Notes under the pieces: model-generated
What the model saw: only the letters and a program-made list of their open reading frames with translations
Database searches by the model: none
Told to the model about the DNA's origin: nothing
Made by a program: the position numbers and the translations under genes
Part shown: positions 11,601-23,748 of the stretch, piece by piece
How positions within the stretch are numbered: position 1 is the stretch's first letter
How the letters are laid out: the number at the start of each line of letters is the position of its first letter
NCBI RefSeq assembly: GCF_020509005.1
Contig: NC_063013.1
Span: 2,046,001 to 2,110,000 of the forward strand
Length of the DNA stretch: 64,000 bases
Reading direction: 5' to 3'
From: Fulvia fulva
Lineage: Eukaryota > Ascomycota > Dothideomycetes > Mycosphaerellales > Mycosphaerellaceae

Positions 11601-13570
11601 TCGAGTACTTCGTCGGCTATAGGGTGCGGCTGTATAAGGCTTTCCTAGGAAGGGTGGTGTATATTGAAGTCTCCTACTACGATGTGGCACCCTTGTCTCT
11701 TGAGCGCACTGTCTAGGTGTCTGTAGACCCCTAGGTCGCGGCTAGACCTCGAGGCTAGCGGTTGCATGTATAGGTTGTGTATCCAGGTGCTACCCACGTA
11801 GAGGGAGGTAATATCGCCCCCGCCTTCTTCGTCTACGTAGTACACTACCTCCCAGTCGGATTCTAGTATGTCCTTGCTGATATAGAAGCACGTACGGGGT
11901 CTGCCGTCGCCTCGTAGGCATGTCGTGTAGCCTAGTGACTTGCAGGTCGTTGGTCTCTTATGGTGCGGGTTAATCTATAGCTCCTGGATTGTAAGGACGT
12001 AGTGGACGCGCGGGTCCGCCTCGTATAGGAAATGGTTCTAGACTATATCCTTGCTATAGTTAACGTTATACTGGATGATGCTAAGCGTGTCGAGGCTAGT
12101 TATCGGCATCGACAATCATTTCCTCTATATCGTCCTGTGTCCTACTACCCTGTGCGTCCTGGTCTACGCCTATCGGCTATATACTAGAGGGGAGCCGGGC
12201 CTGGTTAGATTCCCTCGCCGTAGCTAGCAGAGCACGTGGCCTCCCGTACGCCCTAGGCTACGCATCCTTTACATCGTTCTCGGCCCTAGGGCGCTTATGC
12301 CCGACCGCCGCTAGTTGGTTCCGGTGTGGGCTAGCCTCACGGTCGCCGTAGAATCTTGGGGCGACGGTTCTGTTTGTGATTGCCTTGTTTTTCGCTAGTT
12401 TCCGCTATAGGCATTCCGCACTATACGATAGGTAGTGCCCCGGACAGTTCGCGCACCGTCTCGTAGTCGATGTATAGTCCCTAGACATATAGTCTCCTAC
12501 ACAGTTCGAGCAGGCCTGCTTGTTTGTACACGTGTAGGTTTGGTGTCCATACTGTTGGCATTTGAAGCATTAGAGGACACGAAAGGATGAGGAGTGCTTT
12601 TCTACTGTCTTGAGGCTGTATTGCCAGACCAGGCCTTGTTCTATCGCTAGATCCGCCGCTTTCGCGTCTTGTAGCTATACTATTAGCGCCGAGGCCTTCT
12701 TGCCTTCTGGCCATTTCCTATAGAGCCAAGTCGCCTTCTGGATTAGAGAGTTAAGAGTGACCGGGTTGTCCTCTTGGAGAGCGCGTAGGTGACCCTAGTT
12801 AGTTGGGTCAAACTCCTTAGGCATGTCGTGGACTAGGATCGTGAATTGTTTCGTTAAGACCTTCGCTAATGCCGCAACCTTAGATGCCCACTGTGGCTGT
12901 GCCTCTAGGTGCCTCCTAGTAGTAGTAGAGCTAGTATAGATCTGTAGAGTGCCGTTAGACTGTTAGTTCACTACGACCACCCCTAGTTAGTTGATTCGTT
13001 AGGCGAGCTCCTTGTTCGATAGCTTCGCAACTTCGGCCTGGTCTTCCTTTGCTACAATACGGATCGTAACTGTATCGTGCGTTAGGCGGGGGCCTAGTAT
13101 CGATGCCGCGACCGATGCCTAGCTATAGGGGTGTTGATTCCGGGTGGCCTTGCTAATCGCCTAGGACGTCGTCCTCATTTCTTATTGCCCTCGGTGATAC
13201 GACAGTACAAGCGCCGTGCGTAGCTGAGTGATCATTACCTGTAGAGACCGGTAAGGGAGCTGATCGTTAGTTTCTATGCTTTTTGCGTCCTCTATAAGTT
13301 GCTACCAGTTGTCTTGGGGGGGCTTCGCCTATAGGGCCGTAGGCGCCGTTAGTACCGTAGCCTAGGCTACTATTGCCTAGGAGTTGCCTAATGTAGCTAG
13401 GCACCTCCGCGGCGTTTGGAGCTGAAGAAACGGGGTGAAGAGAGCTTCAAGCTGTCCAGATTGAATGAGGTAGAACTCCCTTAGTCCTAGGGGCAGTGGC
13501 CTGCTTTTTATATCGTTAGAATGGCCTTGATAAGAGCTTTCGAATGTGTCGTATTTTGGCGCAGAGATCG
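8637..13570 (-). mobile_element. LINE (Tad1-like, family 1) near full length, copy with uneven RIP
   Basis: On the minus strand this is a complete-length LINE. The 5' end near 13570 (block GCGCCAAAATACGACACATTCG) is followed by ORF1 with two CCHC-type knuckle clusters (12430-12600: CFKCQQYGHQTYTC, then CSNCVGDY..CANCPGHYLSYSAEC). Next come an endonuclease with the VGDFN box (about 11670-11690), a reverse transcriptase (about 9800-10800), and a 3' end at the TATC tract near 8637. The part from about 10790 to 13560 still contains many CpA/TpG dinucleotides and long partly open stretches. The part from 8640 to about 10780 is almost free of them and full of TAA/TAG. The element is not functional: stops and frame breaks are present throughout. 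Confidence 0.85.
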
Positions 13571-13597
13571 ATGATTTTTTCGATCCGTAGTAATAGT

Positions 13598-15519
13598 ATC
13601 CCTACTACAATATAGTACCCTTGTCTCTTAAGCGTACTGTCTAGGTGTCTATAGACCCCTAGGTCGCGGCTAGACCTCGATACTAGCGGTTATATATATA
13701 GGTTATATATCTAGGTACTACCTACGTAGAGGGAGGTAATATCGCCCCCGCCTTCTTCGTCTACGTAGTATACTACCTCCTAGTCGGATTCTAGTATATC
13801 CTTACTAATATAGAAGTACGTACGGGGTCCACCGTCGCCTCGTAGATATGTCGTATAGCCTAGTAACTTATATATCGTTAGTCTCTTATAGTACGGGTTA
13901 ATCTATAGCTCCTAGATTACTAGAACGTAGTAGACGTACGGGTCCGCCTCGTATAGGAAATAGTTCTATACTATATCCTTACTATAGTTAACGTTATACT
14001 AGATAATACTAAGCGTGTCGAGGCTAGTTATCGTTATTAATAATTATTTCCTCTATAATATCCTATATCCTACTACCTTATACGTCCTAGTCTACGCCTA
14101 TCGGCGATATACTAAAGGGGAGCCGGGCCTAGTTAGATTCCCTCGCCGTAGCTAGTAGAGTACGTAGCCTCCCGTACGCCCTAGGTTACGTATCCTTTAT
14201 ATCGTTCTCGGCCCTAGGGCGCTTATACCCGACCGCCGCTAGTTAGTTCCGGTATAGGCTAGCCTTACGGGCGCCGTAGAATCTTAGGGCGACGGTTCTG
14301 TTTGTAATTACCTTGTTTTTCGCTAGTTTCCGCTATAGGCATTCCGTAATATATAATAGGTAGTGCCCCGGACAGTTCGCGTACCGTCTCGTAGTCGATA
14401 TATAGTCCCTAGATATATAGTCTCCTATATAGTTCGAGTAGGCCTACTTGTTTATATACGTATAGGTTTGGTGTCTATACTGTTAGCATTTGAAGCATTA
14501 GAGGACACGAAAGGATAAGGAGTGCTTTTCTACTATCTTAAGGCTATATTACTAGACTAGGCCTTGTTCTATCGCTAGATCCGCCGCTTTCGCGTCTTAT
14601 AGCTATACTATTAGCGCCGAGGCCTTCTTACCTTCTAGCTATTTCCTATAGAGCCAAGTCGCCTTCTGGATTAGAGAGTTAATAGTAACCGGGTTGTCCT
14701 CTTAGAGAGCGCGTAGGTGACCCTAGTTAGTTAGGTCAAACTCCTTAGGTATATCGTAGACTAGGATCGTAAATTGTTTCGTTAAGACCTTCGCTAATGC
14801 CGTAACCTTAGATGCCCACTATAGCTATACCTCTAGGTACCTCCTAGTAGTAGTAGAGCTAGTATAGATCTATAGAGTACCGTTAGACTATTAGTTCACT
14901 ACGACTACCCCTAGTTAGTTAATTCGTTAGGCGAGCTCCTTATTTAATAGCTTCGTAACTTCGGCCTAGTCTTCCTTTACTATAATGCGGATCGTAACTA
15001 TATCGTACGTTAGGCGGGGGCCTAGTATCAATACCGCGACCGATGCCTAGCTATAGGGGTGTTGATTCCGGGTAGCCTTACTAATCGCCTAGGACGTCGT
15101 CCTTATTTCTTATTACCCTCGGTAATACGACAGTATAAGCGCCGTACGTAGCTAAGTGATCATTACCTATAGAGACCGGTAAGGGAGCTAATCGTTAGTT
15201 TCTATACTTTTTACGTCCTCTATAAGTTACTACTAGTTGTCTTAGGGGGGCTTCGCCTATAGGGCCGTAGGCGCCGTTAGTACCGTAGCCTAGGCTACTA
15301 TTACCTAGGAGTTGCCTAATGTAGCTAGGCACCTCCGCGGCGTTTAGAGCTAAAGAAATAGGGTGAAGAGAGCTTTAAGCTATTCAGATTGAATAAGGTA
15401 GAACTCCCTAAGTCCTAGGGGCAGTGGCCTACTTTATATATTGTTAGAATAGCCTTAATAAGAGCTTTCGAATATGTCGTATTTTGGCGTAGAGATCGAT
15501 GATTCCCTTAGGTGTAGCT
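13598..15519 (-). mobile_element. LINE family 1, 5' part of the copy that inserted into Gypsy pol
   Basis: The minus strand carries the LINE 5' end (at 15519, immediately next to the Gypsy pol) through ORF1 and its knuckles to the start of the endonuclease, and stops abruptly near 13598. It is nearly identical to 22582-23655 and to 11700-13560, but strongly RIP-mutated. At 15520-15534 it abuts a 15 bp sequence that also occurs at 28452-28466 next to the 3' end of a LINE. This is the expected pattern for the two ends of one insertion. About 25 bp of unrelated sequence separates it from the previous LINE. Confidence 0.8.
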
Positions 15520-18500
15520 CTATCTACTTTATAGTATACTAGGTGAATCTTCGCTCTCTATAGTAGTATAGGAGTACGGTCTTTCTATAGGTCCTTAATC
15601 GCGGTCTTAAGCTCGTTATTAGTTACGTACGCCGTCGATATTCGATACTCGAGTTTAGCTTTCCGCTAACTTTTACGCGTCGCCGGTTGTTTAGTAGGCG
15701 TATCTCATTCTATAGGTATAAACTCTTTAGCTTTAGGGTTTAGCTATACTAGTTCGTCTTCTTCCGGCGTATCTTCTACTATTACCTATAGTAAGGCGAT
15801 CTTAAGGAATCGCTTAGGAGGTAGTAATGTCTAATACTAATGCTAGTTCCGAGGGTCGTCTACCCCCTACGGAAGGTCCTAGCTACGTCTCGTTAGGCTG
15901 TCTAGCTTTATACCTTGAAGTCCTAGACGGTATATTATCTTGAAGTTAAACTATAATAAGAACTTGGCCTAACGCGCTTATCGCCAATTTAGCTACTTTG
16001 TCTTTATAAAGTATTCTAGGTTCTTATAGTCGGTATAAATCTTAACTAGCTATAAGTCCTTATTATCTACCTCGTAGGCGAGCTCGGGTCTCTATTCCTT
16101 AAAAGCCTTAATAATAGCTAATAGTTCCTTGTTATAGATTTTATAATTGCACTCCTATAGACTTAACTTCTTCGAGTAGAAGGCTATAGGATGTAGTACA
16201 CCCTTCTCGTTATACTACGAAAGCACGCCGGCGTTTATAAAATCTAAAGAATCTGTCTCTACTACCGTTTCCCTACCTAGTATATAATATACGAGTATGC
16301 CGGCTTTACTAAACGTAGCTTTCAAATTGTTAAAGGCTCGTTAGCAATCTAGTGACTCTTAAATCCTTCTGTTCTTGTAATTACTTAGTCCGTCCGACTT
16401 AGTTAGGTTTGTAAGAGGAGTAGCTATACGCGAAAATACTTCGATAAACCGCCTATAGAAGTTAGTAAATCTAAGGAAGGCCTAGACATTCTTTAGGTTC
16501 TTAGGAGCTTCCTATATCTAAATATATTCGAGTTTCTCGGGGTCTATCTCGATGCCGTTAGGGGTTATAATTAGCCTAAGATACTTCACCTTCTATTAGT
16601 AGAATTCGCTTTTGTCGATATCTACTATAAGTCCTATATCGCGTAGCTTAGTAAGAACCTTCCGTACGTGTTTAATGTGCTCCTCTAAGGTATTACTAAA
16701 GATAAGTACGTTATATAGGTAGGCCGATATAAAGTCGTCTAGGTGTTCTTATAAGACCTTATTAATATATAATTAGAACGATGCTAGTCCGTTATATAAG
16801 CCGAATAGTAACACTAGACACTCGTAGATACCGTATCGTGTCGTAAACGCCGTTAACTACTCGTACCCTTTAGCTATCCGTAACTTATTAAAGTCTACTA
16901 TAATGTCTAGCTTCGTAAAGTACTTCTTACCGTATATACGGTTAAGCGTCTCTTATATTAAGGGAATCGGATACCGGTTCTTAATAGTGATCGTATTTAA
17001 TCCTCTATAGTCGATATAAACACGTAGCCTACCTCTAGCCTTACGTACTACTAGTACTAGTATAGGAGACTAGCTCGTCTTTTGCCCTACTTTCCGTACC
17101 TTCCCTTTAGATATTTACTCGTCTAGCTATTTCTTAACTACCTCGTTCTCCTTCTTAGCTAGGCCGTAGGGCTTGCGGTATAGTAGCTCTTATAGACTAT
17201 TAGGCTTAATATGAATCTTATAATCTACGCCTAGTTAGTAAGGTAGGAGTCCTTTATAATCCTTAGCTAAGAAAGCGTCCGTAATATCGTAGTATATCGG
17301 CGGTAACTTCTCCTTCGGGTTATAATTAAACTGCTTATTTAAGAATTGGTCTAGATTATTAGTAGCTATTATACTTAGCTTAAGCTCTCCGCCGTCGCTC
17401 TTACGCCTAGTAGGCATAATATAGAAGTACTTAGCCCTAGGCCGGTATACGTACATCCTATACGCGCGTTAAAAAACGCCCTAGTAGTCTACTTCTTTAT
17501 CGTCTATATCTCCTAGGTTATATAATAAGACGTTTAGCTCTGCCCCTCCTACTATAAAGCTCGCTACTTCTCTAGTAAAGGGCTCTAGTCCGTACCGTAC
17601 TAGTGCCTACTTCTTCTTCTCGCGGTAGTTTAGGGATTATACTATTATCGATGTCTTATTCTATAGACAGTGACTAAAGTAGTAATCCGATCTAAATATC
17701 ACCTCGCCTATCTCCTAGAAGATGTTTAGGTTATACGCTATAAGCTACGGTAGGCTAAAGATAATATCGTATTCGAGGTCGGTAACGTAGTATAATATTT
17801 GCTCGTAATAATCGCTAATAACTACGTCTATAAGGGCCGCGTATATAATCTACCGCGTAGTAGCCGTTCTATCTCCTAGTAATAGTCGTCGGCTTTACGT
17901 TAAAGAGATTAGGGGTATTATATATTTACGTATAAATTTCTAGTTAAGAAAGAGAGAGGTAGAAGTAGAATCTATAAGGCCTCGAGCCTTTCTATATTAT
18001 ATTATTACGGGTAATACTATATAAGGGTATATAGCTAGCTATTGCTTATCTAGTACGTATACCGATATCTTAAGCTCCTTACTATAGTCTATTACCGTCT
18101 CTTACATTCCGTGTCTCTTAATCTTATACTCTTTCTATCCTAGGAAGTTCGGGTAACCGCTATCTACTACGCTTAGGTAGCGGTCGTACTATTTCCCTAC
18201 TACGGATCGGCGGCTAGGGAACTAAGGTTTACGTTCGGATTCGGCGTAGTATTACGTAGACGCGGTAGGCGATAGTCGCTATCGTACCTATATATTAGGT
18301 ATTTAGGGTTAGTCGATACGTAAGAACCTATACGGTAGCGGTAGTACTTACCCTACTTCTTAAGGTCTTCGCGCTACTTACGGTTAAGCGTAGGTAGGTT
18401 CTATAGATATGTCGGTAGATCCTCCTTCTTCTTAGTACTAGCGTACTATAGTAGGCGCTATACTAAGGTACCTACTATACCGGTAGCGGTACTAGTAACT

Positions 18501-20428
18501 ACGTTACCGTTATTCTAGTTATTCTAGCCGCTATTACCGTTCGAGTTACTATTACTACGGGGCGCTCCTTCTACGGGTATAGTCGATCTGTCTCGTAGAA
18601 GCTCTCGTCTAGTACGGTATACTCCTCGATAACGTCTTATATACTATCTAGGCGGCGGTCGACTTCGCGGTCGCCGAAGGTCTTAATAAAGTACTTACGG
18701 TTTAGTCGGTTACGGAATAGTATAAGCTCGGTCTTATCGGTCTATAATATCTAGGCGCGTAACTTCGAGTAGCGGGTATAGAAGGCTATAAAGGTTTTGC
18801 CTTATTCTTGCTTATAGATAGTAATATTAACTATAGCCTTAGTTTCTTTATTACGTATACTATATTAGCGTATTATCTAATCTAATAACTCTTCTCTAGT
18901 CTTAAACTCGTTAAAGGACTACTATCTAGGCATAGGGATCCTCGGCTTAATGCTTCGCTAAGGATCACCTTATGTCTACCTATATACGAAGCGTAGACCG
19001 TCTACCTTAGTACAGAAGGTTACTATAGTTAGCTTTAGGAGAACACTACTATACTAGCTGTCGAAATTAGGGTCGTTATCGTTCTTAAAGTACTTAGGGT
19101 TAGGTATACCCTTACCGATCTTTATACCGCGAGTAAGGGTACGGTTAATAGTAAAGAGACGTTCTAGAAGGTCAACTAGTAGTGTCTAGGTACGGGTATT
19201 ACGTATTCTCGAGTTACGGCTATTATTAGGTCCTAGTCGCGGACGGTCGTTATTACGTCCTCGGCTATTATTACTACGGTTATCGTCGTCTCTATTGTTA
19301 TTACTACTACCGCTCCCGCTACCTCTACTAGTAGCTTCGCGATACTTACGTAATAGCTACTTAAGTAAGGTCTCGCGTAGGCGGGAACGAGAGGGTCGGC
19401 GGCCTAAGCGGCCCCTACCTCCGTTCTATATAGTATCTCCTACCTTAAGCCGAGCCTTTAGGTCATCGACTTCTTATTATAGGGCCTAGTTCTTCGCCTT
19501 AGTATCTTATGCCTTCTTCTTCTCCTTCTCGTAGATCTCGCTAAACTACTTATATAGGTTGTTAGCTTCCTTATATTTCTTCTCTAGCTTTTATAACTTA
19601 GCTAGGTCGTAATCCTTCTTACTCTTAAGATCTACTACTATTTTCTATATAACAAGCTCTTCACTTCGTAGTATCTTATACATACGGTTGTATTTAGTAT
19701 ATAGCGTAGTGTACTAGGTGTTCTAGAGGTCGTTAGCTCGCTCTATTATATCGAGTTATCTGCCCTTAGTAATCGCCGTATTAACTACTTATAGTACGAA
19801 GTCGTAGGTAGTCTTCGGGTGTTAGGATATAAGGGTCGTAAGGTTGTCTAGGGTGACATTCTAGTATTCGGATACGAGAATATATTCTACCTCGTCGAGT
19901 AATAGATACACCTCGTCTAGGTCGCCGCCTAGGTTCTCTTTAAGCTTAAACTCGAACAGTTCTATAAAGTCAATCTTACTACCTTCTTCTCGCTCGAAGG
20001 CCTTCTAGTAAGCTTTATTAATCTCTTGTTATAGCGCGACACCGGTGTCTACTATAACCCGCCGGTTATCGTCCTATATCTAACTCTAAGGAAAAGAGGA
20101 GAGGTCGGGGAAAAGAGATATACGCTTCTTACTTTTACCCTTAGGCTTAGGTAGCGGTAGTATACCGCCGTTCGCTATTTATAAAGTTATGTTATCTAGG
20201 TTCGGGGGAGGCGTAACGGTACCTATATCCTAACTATCTACGAGCGCGCGACTACCTACTAATAATGTCGCCGCGTTACGTTCTCTAGGTATCTACGCGC
20301 TATACGCCTTACCGTATTCTATATTCTAATACGACTCTACGCGTTCTCGAGTTCTACGGTTCTATCTATTCCTATTATTATACGTCCCTTACCTAGATCG
20401 CGGATCTAGGTAGGGTAGTAGAATAAAC
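15520..20428 (-). mobile_element. Gypsy/Ty3 chromovirus internal region, 5' part: gag, protease region, RT, RNase H
   Basis: On the minus strand, downstream of the LTR at 20429-20612, a degraded Gag lies at about 18250-20300, with a knuckle-like remnant near 18380. A protease region follows, then a clear Ty3/Gypsy reverse transcriptase starting around 17300 (KEKLPPIYYDITDAF; 17235-17456 is the longest open piece). RT blocks include a [12 protein letters not shown] box, the FTKLDI box, QLTAFTTRYGIYE, and the YxDD position, which reads YLYN and is therefore damaged. RNase H follows (about 16100-16350, VVETDSLDFINAGVLSQ). The frame runs into a 15 bp duplicated target (15520-15534), where the LINE inserted. 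The continuation is at 28452 on the plus strand. It is heavily RIP-mutated. Confidence 0.85.
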
Positions 20429-20612
20429 TATAAGGGCGCGCGTACTATAGGGTCCGAGAGAGATAGTTATTATTCTACGAAGCTACGAAAGAGGAGCGCG
20501 AGGCGCGGCGAAGTTATAAAGTAAAGCTAAGCCGCGCTAACCCGATACGGAAGGTCCGCGGTTTAGCCGGGCCGACGTAGCTATAGTAAGGGGTTACGGG
20601 CTACCCGTAATA
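20429..20612 (-). repeat. Gypsy 5' LTR (184 bp), minus orientation
   Basis: This is the reverse complement of 30404-30587, with the same length and nearly the same sequence. In element orientation it begins TATTACGGG and ends CCTTATA, which fits a TG..CA LTR whose ends became TA..TA by RIP. Next to it at 20613-20617 is CCCCC, the complement of the GGGGG that follows the other LTR. It contains a short inverted repeat (TTACGGGTAGCCCGTAA). Confidence 0.9.
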
Positions 20613-23600
20613 CCCCCTATATAGACGTAGTGAGCCTCTAGTATAATACTATATTCTATTTAGCTTTCCGTAATATTACCTTTACGTACTTCCTCTACCG
20701 TAGCGCCGGGTCTACCTATAGTCCGAGAATCCTAAGCTAATTTACCGGGTTAGTCGTATACCCCTATATCTAGATAGAAGCTTATATATTATAGAACTAT
20801 AGCCGGCGCGTAAAGTGTATTAGATTGTACTTTTCTAGGGCAAACCGAGCCCTATACCTCCTAGCCTAGTCCTCGTAGATCTTGTGCTTCTCTTCTAGTA
20901 GCCTATAGTTCTCCTTAGTCGAGGAAGACTACGCTAGGATGTTTATGTCGTCTACGAAGCCGCTCGTAGCGGTGTTCTAGGATTCTAGGGCTAGGAGTAG
21001 CGTCGCTATAAAGAAGAGGAACAGAATAGGTACTAGCGTTAAGCCTTATAGGATTCTAGTATAGACTGCTTAAAATAGGCTTCTATACTAGCCGACTAGG
21101 ATCAACGTACTACGGTTTTAGAGGTAGGACCGTACGAAGTTAATAAGCTACTTAGGGAGTCCTTTCGACCTTAGGATATAGAGTAGCCGCGGGTATAACA
21201 CGTAGTCGAAGGCTCCCGATATGTCTAGGCTAAGTAAGGAAGCTACCTTGTCCCTATTCTTGTACTAGATAGCCTTTACCTAAGAGGTGATAAGTTCTAT
21301 CGCAGATAGCGTCGATCGCTATAGGCGCGCACCTATCTAGGTGTCCGGGAGTAGGGAGTGTTCCTCTACCGCCTCGGAGAGTCTCGTTATAACTAGCTTC
21401 TTAAGCGCCTTCCTAAGAGTGTTAAGGAGCGCAATTAGGCGGTACGACTTCACCTACGTATAGTCTTCCTTCTACGGCTTACGTAGGACTACTATCGTCG
21501 ATTGTTTAAAAGCTATCGGGTAGTATCCGGTCTATAGGTAGGCGTTAAAGATCGCTATAACTACTAGGGCTAGTTAATCTCTACACTTCTTTAGTAGCTC
21601 GTTTAGGATCCTATCCGGCCCCGGGGCTTTCTTCGCCGGTAACTTCCTTAGTATAGCGGCAACTTCTCCCTCGGGCACCTCCTATTAGACCGCGATGCTA
21701 GGGGCTAGGGGAGTAGAGCTGTTTATGTTGCTTAGATTAGCCTCGACTAGGGGCGGGAAGAACTTACTAGCTAGTAGACGCGCCTTGGCCTCGGGGTCGC
21801 TAACCGGGCCACTAGGCGATTATAGCGCTAGGATAGAGAAGGAGGGGCCCTATATAGGGTCCTGTCGGGCCTATTTCGCTAGCTTCTACATCCTCTCTAG
21901 CTTACCGGCGATTTCTTCTACTATAGCTCTCTAGCCGACTACTTTCTCCCTCCGTATCGTAGCTTTCTTCTATTAGTATACCTCCCTATATACGTTCTAG
22001 GCCTCCTCGCTATAGCTACTCGTCTACACCCGGCGGGCTCTCCTTGCTTCTCTTACTACCGTAGTATACTCCGGCGTCTAGTATAGTTTAGACTATGTCG
22101 TTAGTTAGGCAAGCGGAACGTAAAGTAAGGTCGCTTTTCTTATTTCGTCTATTAACCCCTAGACTACTTCGTCTATCTCGTCTTTACTATTATATTACTA
22201 CTACGCGATCTAGACTAGCCTCTTAGAGTTATCGAAGTACGCCTAGATGTTAGCCTAGTAGGCCTTTCCCTAGTTTTGCTTAGGGGTTCTCGCTAGTATA
22301 CGTTATATCTATATCGTAATAGAGGTCCTGACTAGTATATAGTCTAACGACGCCTCGAGTTTATATTCGATCCTATAGTAGGTTACTATATAGTAGTAGC
22401 TATCTAAGATCTAGGAGAGGTCGATCGTGCCTTAGAGTCCCCCTCTCTTCTAGGTGCCTAGGTCCTTCGGGGTATTAAGGGCAATTACGTTACTCGCTAT
22501 CAAGTCGAGTACTTCGTCGGCTATAGGGTACGGCTATATAAGGCTTTCCTAGGAAGGGTAGTGTATATTAAAGTCTCCTACTACAATATAGTACCCTTGT
22601 CTCTTAAGCGTACTGTCTAGGTGTCTATAGACCCCTAGGTCGCGGCTAGACCTCGATACTAGCGGTTATATATATAGGTTATATATCTAGGTACTACCTA
22701 CGTAGAGGGAGGTAATATCGCCCCCGCCTTCTTCGTCTACGTAGTATACTACCTCCTAGTCGGATTCTAGTATATCCTTACTAATATAGAAGTACGTACG
22801 GGGTCCACCGTCGCCTCGTAGATATGTCGTATAGCCTAGTAACTTATATATCGTTAGTCTCTTATAGTACGGGTTAATCTATAGCTCCTAGATTACTAGA
22901 ACGTAGTAGACGTACGGGTCCGCCTCGTATAGGAAATAGTTCTATACTATATCCTTACTATAGTTAACGTTATACTAGATAATACTAAGCGTGTCGAGGC
23001 TAGTTATCGTTATTGATAATTATTTCCTCTATAATATCCTATATCCTACTACCTTATACGTCCTAGTCTACGCCTATCGGCGATATACTAAAGGGGAGCC
23101 GGGCCTAGTTAGATTCCCTCGCCGTAGCTAGTAGAGTACGTAGCCTCTCGTACGCCCTAGGTTATATATCCTTTATATTATTCTCGGCCCTAGGGCGCTT
23201 ATACCCGACCGCTACTAGCTAGTTCCGGTATAGACTAGCCTTACGGTCGCCGTAGAATCTTAGGGCGACGGTTCTATTTGTGATTGCCTTGTTTTTCGCT
23301 AGTTTCCGCTATAGGTATTCCGCGCTATACGATAGGTAGTACCCCGGACAGTTCGCGTACCGTCTCGAAGCCGATATATAGTCCCTAGATATATAGTCCC
23401 CTATATAGTTCGAGTAGGCCTACTTGTTTATATACGTATAGGTTTAGTATCTATACTATTAGCATTTGAAGTATTAGAGGACACGAAAGGATAAGGAGTA
23501 CTTTTCTACTATCTTAAGGCTATATTACTAGATTAGGCCTTATTCTATTACTAGATCCGCCGCTTTCGCGTCTTATAGCTATACTATTAGCGCCGAGGCC

Positions 23601-23655
23601 TTCTTACCTTCTAGCCATTTCCTATAGAGCCAAGTCGCCTTCTAGATTAGAGAGT
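20613..23655 (-). mobile_element. LINE family 1, part upstream of the Gypsy insertion
   Basis: The minus strand runs from a point inside ORF1 (23655) through the endonuclease (about 22590) and reverse transcriptase (about 21000-21700) to the site where the Gypsy element inserted (CTATATAGGGGG). The missing 3' part of the same LINE is at 30588-~31690 on the plus strand. The 5' end at 23655 is a truncation next to a (TAGA)n tract, as expected for a 5'-truncated LINE, although a rearrangement breakpoint is equally possible. RIP load is high. Confidence 0.85.
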
Positions 23656-23748
23656 TAAGATAGATAGATAGATATTTCATTAAGCTATTATAGTGCCCTT
23701 TGGCCTATATAGCTATACTATCTTGTTTTTGTATATATAGAGGGGGCA
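23656..23748. other. (TAGA)n tract and short unassigned spacer
   Basis: It starts with TAGATAGATAGATAT at 23660 and continues with about 75 bp of TpA-rich sequence with no recognisable coding. It lies where the orientation of LINE sequence changes from minus to plus, so it contains or adjoins an inversion breakpoint. Confidence 0.5.

Noticed and set aside
17235..17456. A 73-codon open frame considered as a small stand-alone gene.
   Set aside because: It is the open piece of Gypsy pol just before the reverse transcriptase core and continues in frame through RIP stops.
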